DNA of 64,000 bases, taken from Haliclona indistincta (taxonomy: Eukaryota; Porifera; Demospongiae; Haplosclerida; Chalinidae). Both the position numbers and the translations under genes were made by a program. The DNA lies in contig OZ024785.1 in NCBI GenBank assembly GCA_964017065.1, forward strand, positions 15,322,102 through 15,386,101, given 5' to 3'. Shown piece by piece: positions 22,197 to 33,510 of this stretch. The notes beneath the pieces are model-generated. The model was not told the origin of the DNA. It was given only the letters and a program-made list of their open reading frames with translations, and made no database searches. Numbering within the stretch: position 1 is the first letter of the stretch; the number at the start of each line of letters is the position of its first letter.

Positions 22197-22743
22197 TCTA
22201 AGAGCAATATTGTGCAGCTTGAGTACTGTATGATTCTACTGACTCCACCTTCTAATAATAATACTTCAAATTTTACAATAATAATTATTAATAAAGGTAT
22301 TATTCTATCCTATGTATGGTCTGCTTGTCTGCTAGTTACACTTGTCCTTCTTCCTGTGTTTAAGAGATTAATCGTTGCACTGAGTACACACACATTCTTA
22401 CATTAGGATGAATTGAGGCATCCACTTTGTTCACAAATGCCGCCATAGCCCTCCCAACGTTACCAGCCGCTTGTCACTCCGCTCTAACCAAAATTGAAAA
22501 CAAGTGGTGCTTTCTCCTCCAAGCATGAAAGACAATGCTTCTCTTGATCCTAAAAATGATGTACACAGATGTAATACAGAAAAATTTAATAACTAAACTC
22601 ATAATACCTATTGTAGACAGTCTAGTAGTGCTTGCTAGTGATGGCTCCTGTGACCGTTTGTAAAAAATAATAATTTGCATCAACTTGCAAACTTGCAGTG
22701 GTTTTCGCTTACATGAGATAGTGAACTTCGCACTCTGTCAAGC
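22197..22743. other. 3' flank of the TUT-like gene
   Basis: I looked here on the minus strand for the missing C-terminal part of the uridylyltransferase and did not find it. No other gene recognised. Confidence 0.5.
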
Positions 22744-25700
22744 TCACTCTTTAACATGTGATTGTGGTTTCGCAAGGTATCCATGTTGACATATCACATC
22801 AAAATGTATCAAAAAATGTATCAGCATCAAAATGTAGGCGTAAGAAGAGAGACTGCCGGACCCTGCATCACACATGTCACACACCTGAGAATAACAAACA
22901 ATCACACACCAAATACATGCATGTTGCTACCTTGGCAAAGCATTTCACAACATAACCAAGTACTCTGACACGATCATCGATCTGCCCGTACATAGCCAGC
23001 AGCCTTGTATTGTGAAGGGCCTGGTAATAATGACAGACCTCTTCACATCTGATAGACAAATATTTGAACTTACAAGAATATTCTCCAGGCTCACGTCACA
23101 CTCGATATCCCTGTGAGTCATAAAAATTTAAAATCTCAGTAAGAAAACTATGCATGTACCATTTAGTTACAAAGAATTTCACAATCGGCACTCTCGCACT
23201 TGTGATTGGCTGAATTTTGATGTATACTACACAAGAAAGTATCTGTTGTTTTCAGAGCATTTTTGAAACACACCTTTCTTCTTCTTCAGCTCTTTTGTCA
23301 CCTGCAATATTATCTCGGCCTTCTCACACTGAAGGATGATAGATAGTTAAGGTGGGACCAGCCTAAATGCGTGTTACTTTTACAAACTTCTTTGTATATT
23401 TAAAGTTAATCTGCTATATTTATGGTTCTGTATCTTAATCATCAAACTGTGCTGGGCACAGAACATATCATTCACTTTGGTATTACTCTCCGTAGATCTG
23501 GAATTTTTTATAATTTTTCTTCTCAATTAAAAATTCAAAACGGTAAAATGCACGCGTAAACCAACAATGTAAGGGGTTAAACAACATGAAATTATCTACA
23601 GCCTAAACATTACACAACCTACAAAAATATTATTCTTGCTTTTTTTAAAATGCATAATTATTTATTTTATTACAATATTTTGTGCCAGGAGCGCATAATG
23701 AGAGAGCGACGTAATAGAGTAGGAGCGTGAAGCGCCCACGCATTTGATTAAAAATTGGAACTCCAGACATGATGGGACGTGTTACTAAGAATAGAACAAT
23801 CTCGTTATACACGTACACGCGTTCGTACACAAGATGGAAGCCGAAGTGAGTACTCCTCGAAGAACGCTAGTTCATAGACTAGTGCCGCTCGCGATCACTC
23901 CCAGGCGATCGCCTCGATTGTTGGCCAAGCGCCTAGCTAACCAGCACGATAAGCCTGACAATCAACTCTCGCCGCGGCAAGTAGTTCACGTCGTTCTTTT
24001 ACTTTGAAGGTCGTTTTCTTCGTTCTGGAGCTGGCTTTCTTTGTTTGACTCTTGCCAGTGGCACCTGCAGACGCCATCAGAGAACACGTGGCTAGCTGCT
24101 TTACTACTCGGCGTACCCGCTCGATCGTACGTACGTACGCTTGTACAGTACAACGCAATGAGTGTTCTATTCTTAGTAACACGTCCCATCATGTCTGGAG
24201 TTCCAATTTTTAATCAAATGCGTGGGCGCTTCACGCTCCTACTCTATTACGTCGCTCTCTCATTATGCGCTCCTGTTTGTGCTTGTGTGTTCTCTTACTG
24301 TATATTCCTCGTTGAGAATCAGACACAGATCAACATCACTGTCATACGAGCCAAACCCATTAGCTGAAGAACCGAACAACTCCAACGCTGCCTCTGAGAG
24401 TGACAAAGAGAGAAACACATCAACAGTAGCATATAACATTGGACGCCGAGGACACAAAGATCGAGCTATCAACATTACTCACTTGGAAAAATTTTCTGTA
24501 TGTCTTTTAGGATAAAATCTCTGAGCTGATACCTGTCTCTCAATTCAGCGTCATTTGGAGCAACTTGTTCTGTGAGGAGATAACCATAAAGTAAAAAAAA
24601 CAGCCAGCTACGTGTAAAAATAAAGGGCAATTCCGAACTCAATAAAAATGGATTGCTCTCTCTCTTTCTCACTTACTGACATAGCGACGAAATGTCATTT
24701 CTAGTTTGCCTATGTATGTTGGGTGTGGTCGTTGAGGTGGTCTAATGAACCGGGGCAGACCCTCATCTGGACATTTCTATTGAATGAAAAAACAAGTAAA
24801 TATTTTCCTGCCTTGCTCCTAATAGTCGCTAGATTTATTTTAAAATGCTGAGTACAAAATAGCATTGAGAGAAAACTATTCCCGCCAAAAGCCTCTTGAA
24901 TAATAAACGCCCAAGCATTTGATAGAGGAAATTTGGTATTGGTATGGAGACAATCAGTCATATTGGTCTATTGGTGAATGGTATATTGGTCTATTGGTGA
25001 ATGGTATATTGGTCTATTGGTGAATGGTCTAGTGGTACAGTAAACATAGAAATATGACAACGTTTACGATAACTCACAGGCGCCAGGTGGTTGTTTCTTC
25101 TGCACAAGAGACAGGCATATGGTACATTCTTCTAAAAAGGAAAAACAGGCAGTGAGACGGGCACACACGAAATCTGTAACAACTGTACCTTACACATGTA
25201 GCTGTCCTTGAGTGAATACACTGGCAACTCAGTCAACACGATGTCACACAACTGCTTAGAGATCTTTTTAGCAGTCTTCTTCCATCCACCCATACCTGGT
25301 GTCTTCTTCGTGTTCTTTTCAACTACAGGACCCTCGCCATCTCCCAGCGGTGACGGTTCACCATCTGTAGGTGACACCTGAGTGTCGGCCTCGGGTGGAG
25401 TCTCAGTATTTGTCGGTGAAATCTCAACATCTGTCGGCAAAGTCACAGCATCAGCAGTTACTGCATCCATTGATGGTGTCTCGGCGACTATCGGTAAAAC
25501 CTCAGCACCAGCTGTCAAAGTCACAATATCTTTCTCTTCCTCCTCTTTGTCAATGGTAGCTACAGCAACTTCTTTGCTGACAGGAATGGTATCTACAAGC
25601 AGTATACAAACAAACGATCAATCACTGTCATTGTCATAAACACACAAACAGATCTCCATGGAAACAACAAGAGTGGTTGTTATCACATTCATAGAATACA

Positions 25701-28700
25701 CCATTAGCAAAAAAAATTAGCAAAATATATATCAAAACAAGCTCCTTTGGCTGTTTAATGTGGTTTGAGATCTGTCATGTGCCTCGGTACAGACTTACTC
25801 GTTCTTTCTCCTCTATCTCTCTTCTCATCTTCTTTATTCATTGGAACACAGGCCTCGTTTGAAAGGTTAAAGATCCTCACCAGCACATGATGAGCTGACA
25901 GAGGAGGTGAGGTACTCAACAGCCACTCAAGTCGGCCCTGCAGCTGCATGAAGTAGCAAGCTGTTCTCTTCAGACAGATCACCAGATAATCAAAAACTGT
26001 AGAAATCAAAAACGATTCACAAAAGGACATACCACAAAAAATTAGACTCAAAACCAGCTCAAAACATGTATTTTAGTTTGATAGTTTCTAAATTTGATAT
26101 TAATTTTGATAATCTAGATACCGTAGTTCTTCTTAAAATTTTATTTTTCGGCACCTTGTTGCTGAAATGCTTGTAATTACAGCAAGCGCTTTAGTTTCCA
26201 TCATAGTCGGCCAACAGTCTGACACAAAATGATAAAGACCCATTCCCAAACAGAAATTGCTAACATACAGTGGATGGCTACTCAGCTCTATGCTCTTCTA
26301 ACTAAATTAATGTTGTGCTATGAAACTGTTATCTGACTATTGACTCCCTAATGGGCTAGTTCGCGAGACCATGCCGTACTCGAAACTAGTAATTTTTGTA
26401 GCAAAAAAGGGGCTAAAATCCGCCAGCATTTTCTACAGCATACAAGTGAGCATATCATGTAAAAATAGAAGTGATGCACAACTGTATTGCTCTTTGCATT
26501 GCAGCAGCTGTCCAGGATAACGGTCAGTAAGTTTAGGCACTATTTTTCTACTGTTTTAGATGTCCTGGACAGCTGCTGTAATGCAAAGTACAACACAGTT
26601 GTTCATCACTTTTACTTTTACACAATATGCTCACTTGTATGCCGCTGTAGAAAACGTGCTTACAGTTTTGCCCCATCTCTCATGGTCTCTGCGTGGGCGG
26701 TGTGTTTTGGATAAGTAGTCCAGCTATCTAGGGGGAATTCCCTTACACGTGAGAGGAGCACAGTAAATCATGGCGCACAAGATTCTTCCTCGTTCCGTCT
26801 TCCACATTTCTATTTTTCTACTTTCGACGACTGCCCTGTACTTGACGGTACGAGCCACTGAAGCCGACTCTACGTCTGTGGACGAAACTAGTCGCAGTGA
26901 AAATTGCACGACGTGGTCAAGCAAACGAGCATGTTTTACCTTCAAGGTGGATGATGTGGAGCAGGCTACTGCCTCGCTCTCGCCGGCCAATGACTGGGAG
27001 AAACTTATCGCCGATATGTGTGGCGTACTGAAACTGGAGGGCTTCTCTGGGCCCATGCCTGACTGGACACCGATCGATAGGAGAGGATCAAACGCGTTCA
27101 TCGAGGCGATCAACACAGCATACGACAAACACTACCCGCTCGTACTCTCTCCCGATGCTGTGTGGCTGCTGATAGCTCAGGGCTTCGCTCGCCATTTCAA
27201 CGAGAATGCTGAAAAGCTACGCAACCTTTTCGTAGAACACGAGGGAAAGAAGACACTGAAAGTGAGAAGAGACGATTTTGTGAAAGGTTCTTTGGATATA
27301 AACGCCTGGCCAGAGGTGTTTGGAGAATTTTCTGAGCAAATACGCAATAATACAGGACCCAAACTGCACGACCTGCTTTCTCCGACATTTACCACCACAG
27401 GTCGAGTGGAAAAAGCAGCGGCTGACGTGGTACTGATGGACACCATGAAGAAGTACTTTGAATATGTGTTGTTGACAATGTGTGGTATACCAGAGATCAC
27501 ACTAGAGGGTACACTCGAGGACTGGAAGCAGTTGCGTGACAGAGCTGTGGCCTTGGCTGAGTTTGATTTAGAATGGTGGATCACAGAGCTGACACCAGTG
27601 CTTGATCAATTTGTTGCAGCAGCTAGTGGCAAACCTGATCGAAAGTTCTGGTCCAAAATGTACAAAGAAGCACATGGATCTGGTGGACCCTTCATACGCG
27701 GCTGGATCATAACCTTCTTCCCTTATCTTATCAGAAATAATGGAGTAGCTTACAGAAATCCTCATCTAACTACTTGGAGTCAAAAAGAAATATTTGGAGG
27801 TGTCCAAACAAGCGACCTTGCCATAGGAGTTAGTAAAGTGCCCTTTATCTGGGAGTATTACGATAAAGAAATTCCGATGCACTTCTACGCAGGATTCATG
27901 GGAATAGCACAGCATCAAACCAGTCTAGCTATACAGCCACTGATAGGCTGGGCTGTAGCTGATGATAAGCCGGAAGAACTGGTGACAAGGAAGAACTTCC
28001 TAAAAGACATGTTAGTTCAGTTTGAGGAGGACTGAAGAAAGAGGACTGAACCAAGACCCGCCACCATGAGAAACATGTACAGTATACATAATAATTAACC
28101 CTTTGACTTATTATTATTTTACAGCTGCTAGCTGCCTACTTGCATCACTGTTAGCTCGGGATAGTGGGGTCTGCAATAAAAATAAATAATTGTATCGGTG
28201 ATTAAAAATTTGATACAAAATTGTGTATTTTTGTATGAGCATTTGCAAATTGTTCACAAGTTAGACGTACCCTCAACTGCTATTCTTGCTGAGCCCCAGT
28301 CTCTGTCCTTCCTCAGTAACGGAGTCAGCTGTCTGATGGTGACCGCTCTCGTACCAAAAGAGAACTCAGTTGCGTAATACCTATACATGATGGGACGAGT
28401 GAGTGAGAAAGTGAGTGTGTGTGTGAGTAGTAAATCAGTGCTACGAGTCTAAAGTATTGATATCAGAATCTAAGAAAAAAATTAATGTTTAGCGCAGCAG
28501 AACTTGTTGTCATAGTGACATAACTAAAAACCATGAATGCAACATCATCATGCTGTTATTGGCACAGGCAGATAATTTTACAATAATATTTGCTGGTACC
28601 GGTATAGATCCGTGTCTATAAGTGACATGACCAATAATAATACTAGCGGTACAAACAGTTATTAGTGCTCAAAGCTAAACCACATTTAATATTTCTGTGT

Positions 28701-31700
28701 TGTTTGATGCGGTGTTCCGCACTAACTTGAGCAATCCTATCCACAGTTCACCGAGTGACTGTGTGTTCTTGGTCGTCCATTGCCTAGCGAGGCTGCTCAA
28801 TTGATCCATACTAATATCAGGTTGTGATGGCGTGGTCTTGTCACCACTCTCTCCTTCCTCTTTAGCTTCACTCACTTCAGCTTTGTTCGCCTCAGCTGCC
28901 AACTGGACCACAAAGGACAAATGATGAATTTGACACAACCAAAACAAGACATGAGTATTGTGAACAGAACTGTAACTAGCAGACAAAGGTTTAACACCAA
29001 GAGTGCATTTTGTGCCTCTGCATCAAGTGTTGGACTCTTCAAGCCTTGCTGGAGTAATAGGAGGCTGCTAATCCAGTGAGTGTCTACATATGAGTCTTTT
29101 AAAACCAAACTATACAGTGCACACAACATATTATTTCATTTTTGTCCGTTGAGATGTTCAGGATAATAGGTTCCTACTGTGGTACATAATAATGAGTCGT
29201 TATCATACCTCGTGTAGTACTGGTAGGACATGGACGTGTTGTAGATAGTGTAGCACCATCATGACAAAGATATGAGGGGCATAGTGACCGTGAGACTGCA
29301 GGTCTAGTTTGTGTACCTAGAGGGAGGAGAGGGAGGGAGGGAGGGAGAGGGGATGGGAGAGGAGGTGAGCGAAGGGGAGGAGGGAGGGGAGGGAAGGGGA
29401 GGGGAGGAGGGAGGGGAGGAGAGAGGGAGAGAGGTAGAGAGGGAGAAAGGGAGGAAGAGAGGGAGAGAGGAAAGGATGAAGAGAGGGAGAGAGAGAGAGA
29501 GGAGGGAGAGAGAGATAGATGAACAATAAAGCAAGATGACTGTCTCCGTCTATACCTTAGCCCAGTATTTGAATGCTACTCCCAGTTTTACAGCTCTTGG
29601 ATCAAGACCACCATACAGGTTTAAGATTGATGCCAGCTCAATCGGCTGAGAGAGAAAGGGAGAGAAAACAAATTAAAAAAACTGATAGCTTCATGCAGGC
29701 TTACTTTTGCAGTTGCTGCTCTGAGCTCACACACAAGTCCGCTACAGAAGAGATTGATATGCATTACAAAAAGGTGGATTGAGCTACCTTGGATGATGCT
29801 TGAAGATGATCTGGGGCACTCTTAGAGCAGAGTAGAAGTCATCTTTGACTTCATAAAAAGGCCCAGCTATGTTACGTGGAGAGAGGAGGAAAGAAAGAAG
29901 AGGAAGAAGAGAGAGAGGAGATGGGAAAAGAGAGGAGATGGGGAGTAACCATCCCAAGTGGTTGATATATCTTACCGTCTTGTTGCAGCGCAGCCAAACA
30001 TGTTTTCATGACACTTGGAATACGTTTCTACAAAACGAGTGTCAAAGACTACTTCAATCTTTAATCTGAAACACTGTATTACCTGATTGGTTTCAGGGTC
30101 TCCGATATTGAGGTCCAGATTGACATTGCTTGAATCCAGAACATACTGAGTTACAGATGATCCAAACAGCCGCACACTTACATCTGAAATAGAGAACAAA
30201 CAATATTAATATTTTTGGAATACATCGGACGCTATTATTTTTAAGTGGTTAAAGTGTCAGCTTTCTGCTTTCTTCATCAAAAAAGTACAGCAGTATCATT
30301 ATACAACAATCCAGTACCAAAATCCAGTGTCACGTGTGACAAATGGTCAGCACAATCAGAGGTTGAGATTGTACCAAATAAAACATTATTCGATGCGTCA
30401 TGATCTCGTAACCTACTCACCTGGTAGAGCCCTTTTCACTATCTTGTCCAGTTCCATCGCTATCGATCGTCTCACAATAACCTGGTCACTGACCACGGCT
30501 GAATGACGGTGATATATATCCTCCACTAGCCTCGAGCTAGCATCACACTGAGCTTGAGTCAATTTAGGTGATTGATGAAGAAAACCCTCAACATATGCCT
30601 CCTGTGAAAGAGAGAATGAAAAATTTGTACAAACAAAAAATAACACAAGTTTTACTTTTCGGTTCATTTTTTGCTCTCAACATTCAAACTGTGATTAACT
30701 ATACAAAAATAATCTACATTCAGTGCTCATATCTGAATTTTTGGGAAATTGATGGAAAGCTGCTTATTGTACATAAAGACAGCTTTCACAAAAAAAATGC
30801 ACCATTGGTGAGGGTTATGCCTCGGTGGATGTTCAAATTTGAGCATGTACAGCAAGTCATAATAATAATCATTATGATATTATTATCATTAAAAATCACA
30901 CAATACAGCAATCACAAGGAGTATAATAGTTATGCAATCAGAAGCCAATCAGTGCTGACCACTAATTCAACTGGGCGTGTCTACAATGTTCAGTACAGCT
31001 CGTGCATACTGAACACGAGCGAGATAGCTTCCATAGCTTGCTTACACAATTTCTCTGGACCTGCGCTGCTATCCTGTCTAACTTATCAGCTTCTAGGTAG
31101 TCAACTGTGGATAGATTTGCCTTTGAAGAACTCCAGATTGCCAGCAACAGCCGGCATGATCAATCGCGAGTGAGCAAATTGCGCCATAACTCACGAACTA
31201 AGCTTTGTATAAAGTTTTCAGAAAGCGAGATAATACCGTGTTTTACTTGCATTGCTAGTTTTAGAGCTTAACTTTCAGCGCGCGCTACAAAACCGAACCA
31301 GGTGATGCTGTAACTCACAAACAGAGCCTTATAACCAAAATCCTTACAATTCATTTTCAAGCAAATATCGACTTTAGCTTGTGTTTCACGTTTCAGCGCT
31401 TAGTTTTCAGCGAGCGACGAGAAATCCTGCCGACAGACAGACAGATACATACATACACACACAAACAGACTACCGTATGCCCCGTGGCTCAGCCCACCGA
31501 GGCATAAAAACATTATTAGCATTGAGAAAACACAAATTCCTTTAAATCAAATATTACTCATTGTCAACTAGATATGATGTTGTTGAACACACCTCGATCC
31601 TCTTAGAGTGCATGTCGAGAGCAACGTGTTTGTTCACAGCTGCTAAATCGTTGAAAAGTTTATTCCGACACACTCCACAGCTGAACGTGTATTCTGTTGC

Positions 31701-32359
31701 TTCACTCGACGACTACATAGAAAAATACATAGATCACCACTCTTACAGGATCTTAGCTAATATAAGAGAGTTGTTGTTTAACAGAATTCTTGTGCAGTAA
31801 GGAAGATAAAGACTATTATTCCATCAGGGCTCTATCTATTCTATGTTCGCCTTTGTTGCTGACCTTTTCTTTGTCGCTGACCTTTGCACGAATCGGACAG
31901 ACAGATATCCCATCAGCCAGTAACCTGTCCACATCAAGAGCATCGGGCACTATAGACTGATTGTCCTTCTTCTTTGAAGGTCTCTCTGCAGCAACCTGCT
32001 GCTCATCTCTTTCCGCCATACTTGTCTCAGTCCCCTGCAGTCAATCATTGAAATAATTAATTTTGTGCATGCGCTAAAATTTTCATTCCTATTCAAGACT
32101 AAATACATTCCAAACCCGTGCAGCAGTTCTTATTGAGTGGTCCAGCTAAGCATGTAATGTCTAATGAGCTATCAGCTGATTGACAAAATGGAAGCCACAT
32201 AGCAACACGTGCTCACTCGCGATTCACACGCACGAGGTACCAGTTGCTAAGATCGGCTACAAAACAGTAGAGTGCGACTATTAGACTCACCGACTCAGCT
32301 TGCATGCACTTTTTCTCGCTTCCTCCAGCTTCAGTTCCAACGAGTGGTCCTTCAGACAT
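22744..32359 (-). CDS. TUT4/TUT7-like terminal uridylyltransferase, 23 exons, C-terminally short, copy 1
   Basis: Exons: 32291-32359, 31864-32034, 31593-31712, 30421-30601, 30083-30183, 29976-30027, 29788-29866, 29705-29741, 29556-29645, 29209-29316, 28727-28902, 28271-28380, 25799-25996, 25189-25592, 25078-25131, 24677-24776, 24483-24569, 24299-24393, 23274-23328, 23160-23226, 23074-23110, 22931-23020, 22744-22884. All have GT..AG borders and consistent phase: 873 residues. Order: C2H2 finger (C92, C95, H109, H115); first nucleotidyltransferase fold with GSS 188-190 but Asn200/Asn202 where catalytic Asp is expected (pseudo-domain, as in TUT4/7) plus its PAP-associated part (SLGELWIGLL); acidic linker; CCHC knuckle (C639, C642, H647, C652, split by an intron); second, catalytic domain with GSSANGFG, D732, D734 and D790, and ALHNTRLL. 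It should add U to RNA 3' ends in the cytoplasm. It stops soon after SLSSYAY, lacking the final PAP-associated module, so activity is doubtful. Confidence 0.85.
23686..24275. mobile_element. MITE with CAGGAGCGCATAATGAG ends, 7-bp target duplication, copy 1
   Basis: Perfect flanks tttgtgc (23,679-23,685; 24,276-24,282). Arms of about 125 bp are inverted copies. It sits in a TUT-like intron only about 20 bp from the donor of exon 24299-24393. Related, broken copies are at about 35,780-35,870 and 36,520-36,540. Frames inside, on both strands, have no recognised product. Confidence 0.85.
24961..25027 (+). repeat. 23-bp tandem repeat, three units
   Basis: Units of tattggtctattggtgaatg with a short gta/tct spacer, in a TUT-like intron. 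Confidence 0.9.
26425..26660. mobile_element. Small palindromic MITE upstream of the DUF4419 gene
   Basis: Inverted arms of about 95 bp: agcattttctacagcataca at the left, the complement at the right, around a short centre near 26,540. It ends about 110 bp before the DUF4419 start codon, so it may overlap that gene's promoter. Confidence 0.75.
26770..28035 (+). CDS. DUF4419 domain protein, intronless, copy 1
   Basis: 421 residues in one exon. The N-terminus (residues 8-28, hydrophobic) looks like a signal peptide or signal anchor, and the mature part starts after about residue 30. The rest matches the DUF4419 pattern I know: YPLVLSPDAVWLLIAQGFA near 118-136, an LEGTLEDWKQLRDRA block near 241-255, WWITELTPVLDQF near 263-275, and FW..SG..I.GWIITFFPY near 295-320. 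The domain has no established biochemical role. The start ATG (gtaaatcATGG) is the first in frame. AATAAA at 28,175-28,180 is a plausible poly(A) signal. The gene lies wholly inside the intron between TUT-like exons 28271-28380 and 25799-25996, on the opposite strand. No introns suggests retroposition or transfer, but the family is often intron-poor. Confidence 0.88.
   Translation: MAHKILPRSVFHISIFLLSTTALYLTVRATEADSTSVDETSRSENCTTWSSKRACFTFKVDDVEQATASLSPANDWEKLIADMCGVLKLEGFSGPMPDWTPIDRRGSNAFIEAINTAYDKHYPLVLSPDAVWLLIAQGFARHFNENAEKLRNLFVEHEGKKTLKVRRDDFVKGSLDINAWPEVFGEFSEQIRNNTGPKLHDLLSPTFTTTGRVEKAAADVVLMDTMKKYFEYVLLTMCGIPEITLEGTLEDWKQLRDRAVALAEFDLEWWITELTPVLDQFVAAASGKPDRKFWSKMYKEAHGSGGPFIRGWIITFFPYLIRNNGVAYRNPHLTTWSQKEIFGGVQTSDLAIGVSKVPFIWEYYDKEIPMHFYAGFMGIAQHQTSLAIQPLIGWAVADDKPEELVTRKNFLKDMLVQFEED
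29321..29519 (+). repeat. Polypurine tract (polypyrimidine in the TUT-like transcript)
   Basis: Almost 200 nt of G and A with very few pyrimidines (gggaggga/gagagaga types). It fills the 239-nt TUT-like intron 29,317-29,555 and runs in sense orientation as pyrimidines up to the acceptor. A second, shorter tract is at 29,878-29,945 in the next-but-two intron upstream in the transcript. Confidence 0.9.
30816..31506. mobile_element. Repeat G copy 1, TATGCCTCGGTGG ends
   Basis: Left end tatgcctcggtgg, right end ccaccgaggcata. It shares internal blocks (agaagccaatcagtgctgac, ttataaccaaaatccttaca) with 39,984-40,926. Lies in the TUT-like intron 30,602-31,592. The 201-codon frame overlapping it is not a gene. 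Confidence 0.75.
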
Positions 32360-32404
32360 GATTGATGGGTGGGGAAAGTAGAGATCCCGCCTATTATAAT
32401 GTAG

Positions 32405-33172
32405 CAGAGGAGGTTGGAAGCATTAGTATGCGCACGTGATTGTTGGACTGTTATTATGCGCACGTGATTTTCGAATGCATAGCTAACGTTCCATCGCGAG
32501 GCGTGGCTCAATGGCGCTAGCATACAGCACCAGAACTCACACGTGGATTCTTTATTGCGTAGAGCTTGATTACTGGTCTTACTTAAAGATATGATCTTAG
32601 AATATTGGTTTAGCTATTTTTATAGTGCACTGCACCAGTTTCTGTGCTCTGTATGTCGTGAAACATAGGAAGAAGTAGCACAGCGCCAGTAGACAGCACA
32701 CTTGTGCTGGATTCAGGAATCTTTCTTGTGTGAAACAGGCTTACATTTTAGCAACTTTCTTAGTTCTAGCTCTGACCAGGTCTCGTCAGCTGTATATTGT
32801 GTTTTGCAGGTAACAATGGAGCTGTCTCTTCGCCCGTCGTTTTTAACGCTAAGAATTTGCTTCAGGACGTCTGTAGCAGACTTGTCAATAAGCTGATTGC
32901 TTGCACGAACAATAACTGTAGTGTTTTCCACTGTTGAAAATCTTCACTACTTTCTCGCCCATAGCGGCTCAGGGACCCATGGGTTGGATCGGGTAGATCG
33001 CATATTCGTAATCTTATTTGCAAGAGCTATCGATTGATACTAAATTCATTAAATTTAGTCCAGAGAAGAGGGCAAAACGTAGGTACTAGGATTTCCCATA
33101 CACTTTGTATTGGAGCGCCATTGACAAACCGCAAGTCACATGACTGAATATTAATGCTTCCAACCTCCTCTG
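32405..33172. mobile_element. Repeat B copy 2, 9-bp target duplication
   Basis: Same ends and orientation as copy 1. The perfect direct repeat ataatgtag flanks it (32,396-32,404; 33,173-33,181). It inserted only 45 bp upstream of the first TUT-like ATG, so it may lie in the promoter or 5' UTR. The conserved frame on the minus strand (32,713-32,931) is shortened here by a stop. Confidence 0.88.
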
Positions 33173-33180
33173 ATAATGTA

Positions 33181-33270
33181 GTCTAGTCTCGTCCCCAGAC
33201 CACTCCTCTTCCGCTGTGCTTGGAAGACCACTCCTCTTCCAAGCACAGCGGAAGGGGAATTATTGGGGAT
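33181..33270. repeat. Small palindromic MITE C fragment
   Basis: gaccactcctcttccgctgt followed by the inverted ccaagcacagcggaag; related to the ends of MITE C. Confidence 0.6.
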
Positions 33271-33280
33271 GAACGAAAAA

Positions 33281-33510
33281 ACAAGATGGCGGCTACATAC
33301 AATGTATTAGCGTTCAAACGCTGATAGTACGCCTGATGATGAATTTTATACGTCCAAAGACACTTAGATCTGCTCGCTGGTGTTGCCCCCTTTGAAGGTA
33401 GTTTTATCGAAACGACGATATAAATTTGACGAGTTCACGATCACGAACAGTTGTCAGCTAAGTGTTAGAGGCCATATTGTGATTACGCAATATGCACGTG
33501 ATCAACAACA
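33281..33510 (+). repeat. Dispersed repeat A, copy 2
   Basis: Inverted, shorter relative of 2,293-2,700 (acaagatggcggctacatac near its start). No gene. Confidence 0.5.

Noticed and set aside
23937..24367. Lys-rich minus-strand frame and overlapping plus-strand frames
   Set aside because: Lie mostly inside the CAGGAGCGC MITE; arms mirrored on both strands. The basic stretch (KSQTKKASSRTKKTTFK) was considered as a nuclear protein fragment but lacks support.
24961..25027. Short regular repeat considered as CRISPR-like
   Set aside because: Direct tandem units without spacers, in a eukaryotic intron.
26724..27584. Minus-strand frames of 134 and 135 codons
   Set aside because: Antisense shadows of the DUF4419 coding sequence.
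29304..29534. Ser/Leu/Pro-rich and Glu/Gly/Arg-rich frames
   Set aside because: Translations of the polypurine tract in an intron.
30568..31173. 201-codon plus-strand frame
   Set aside because: Overlaps a TUT-like exon on the other strand and then runs into repeat G; no domain and no conserved start.
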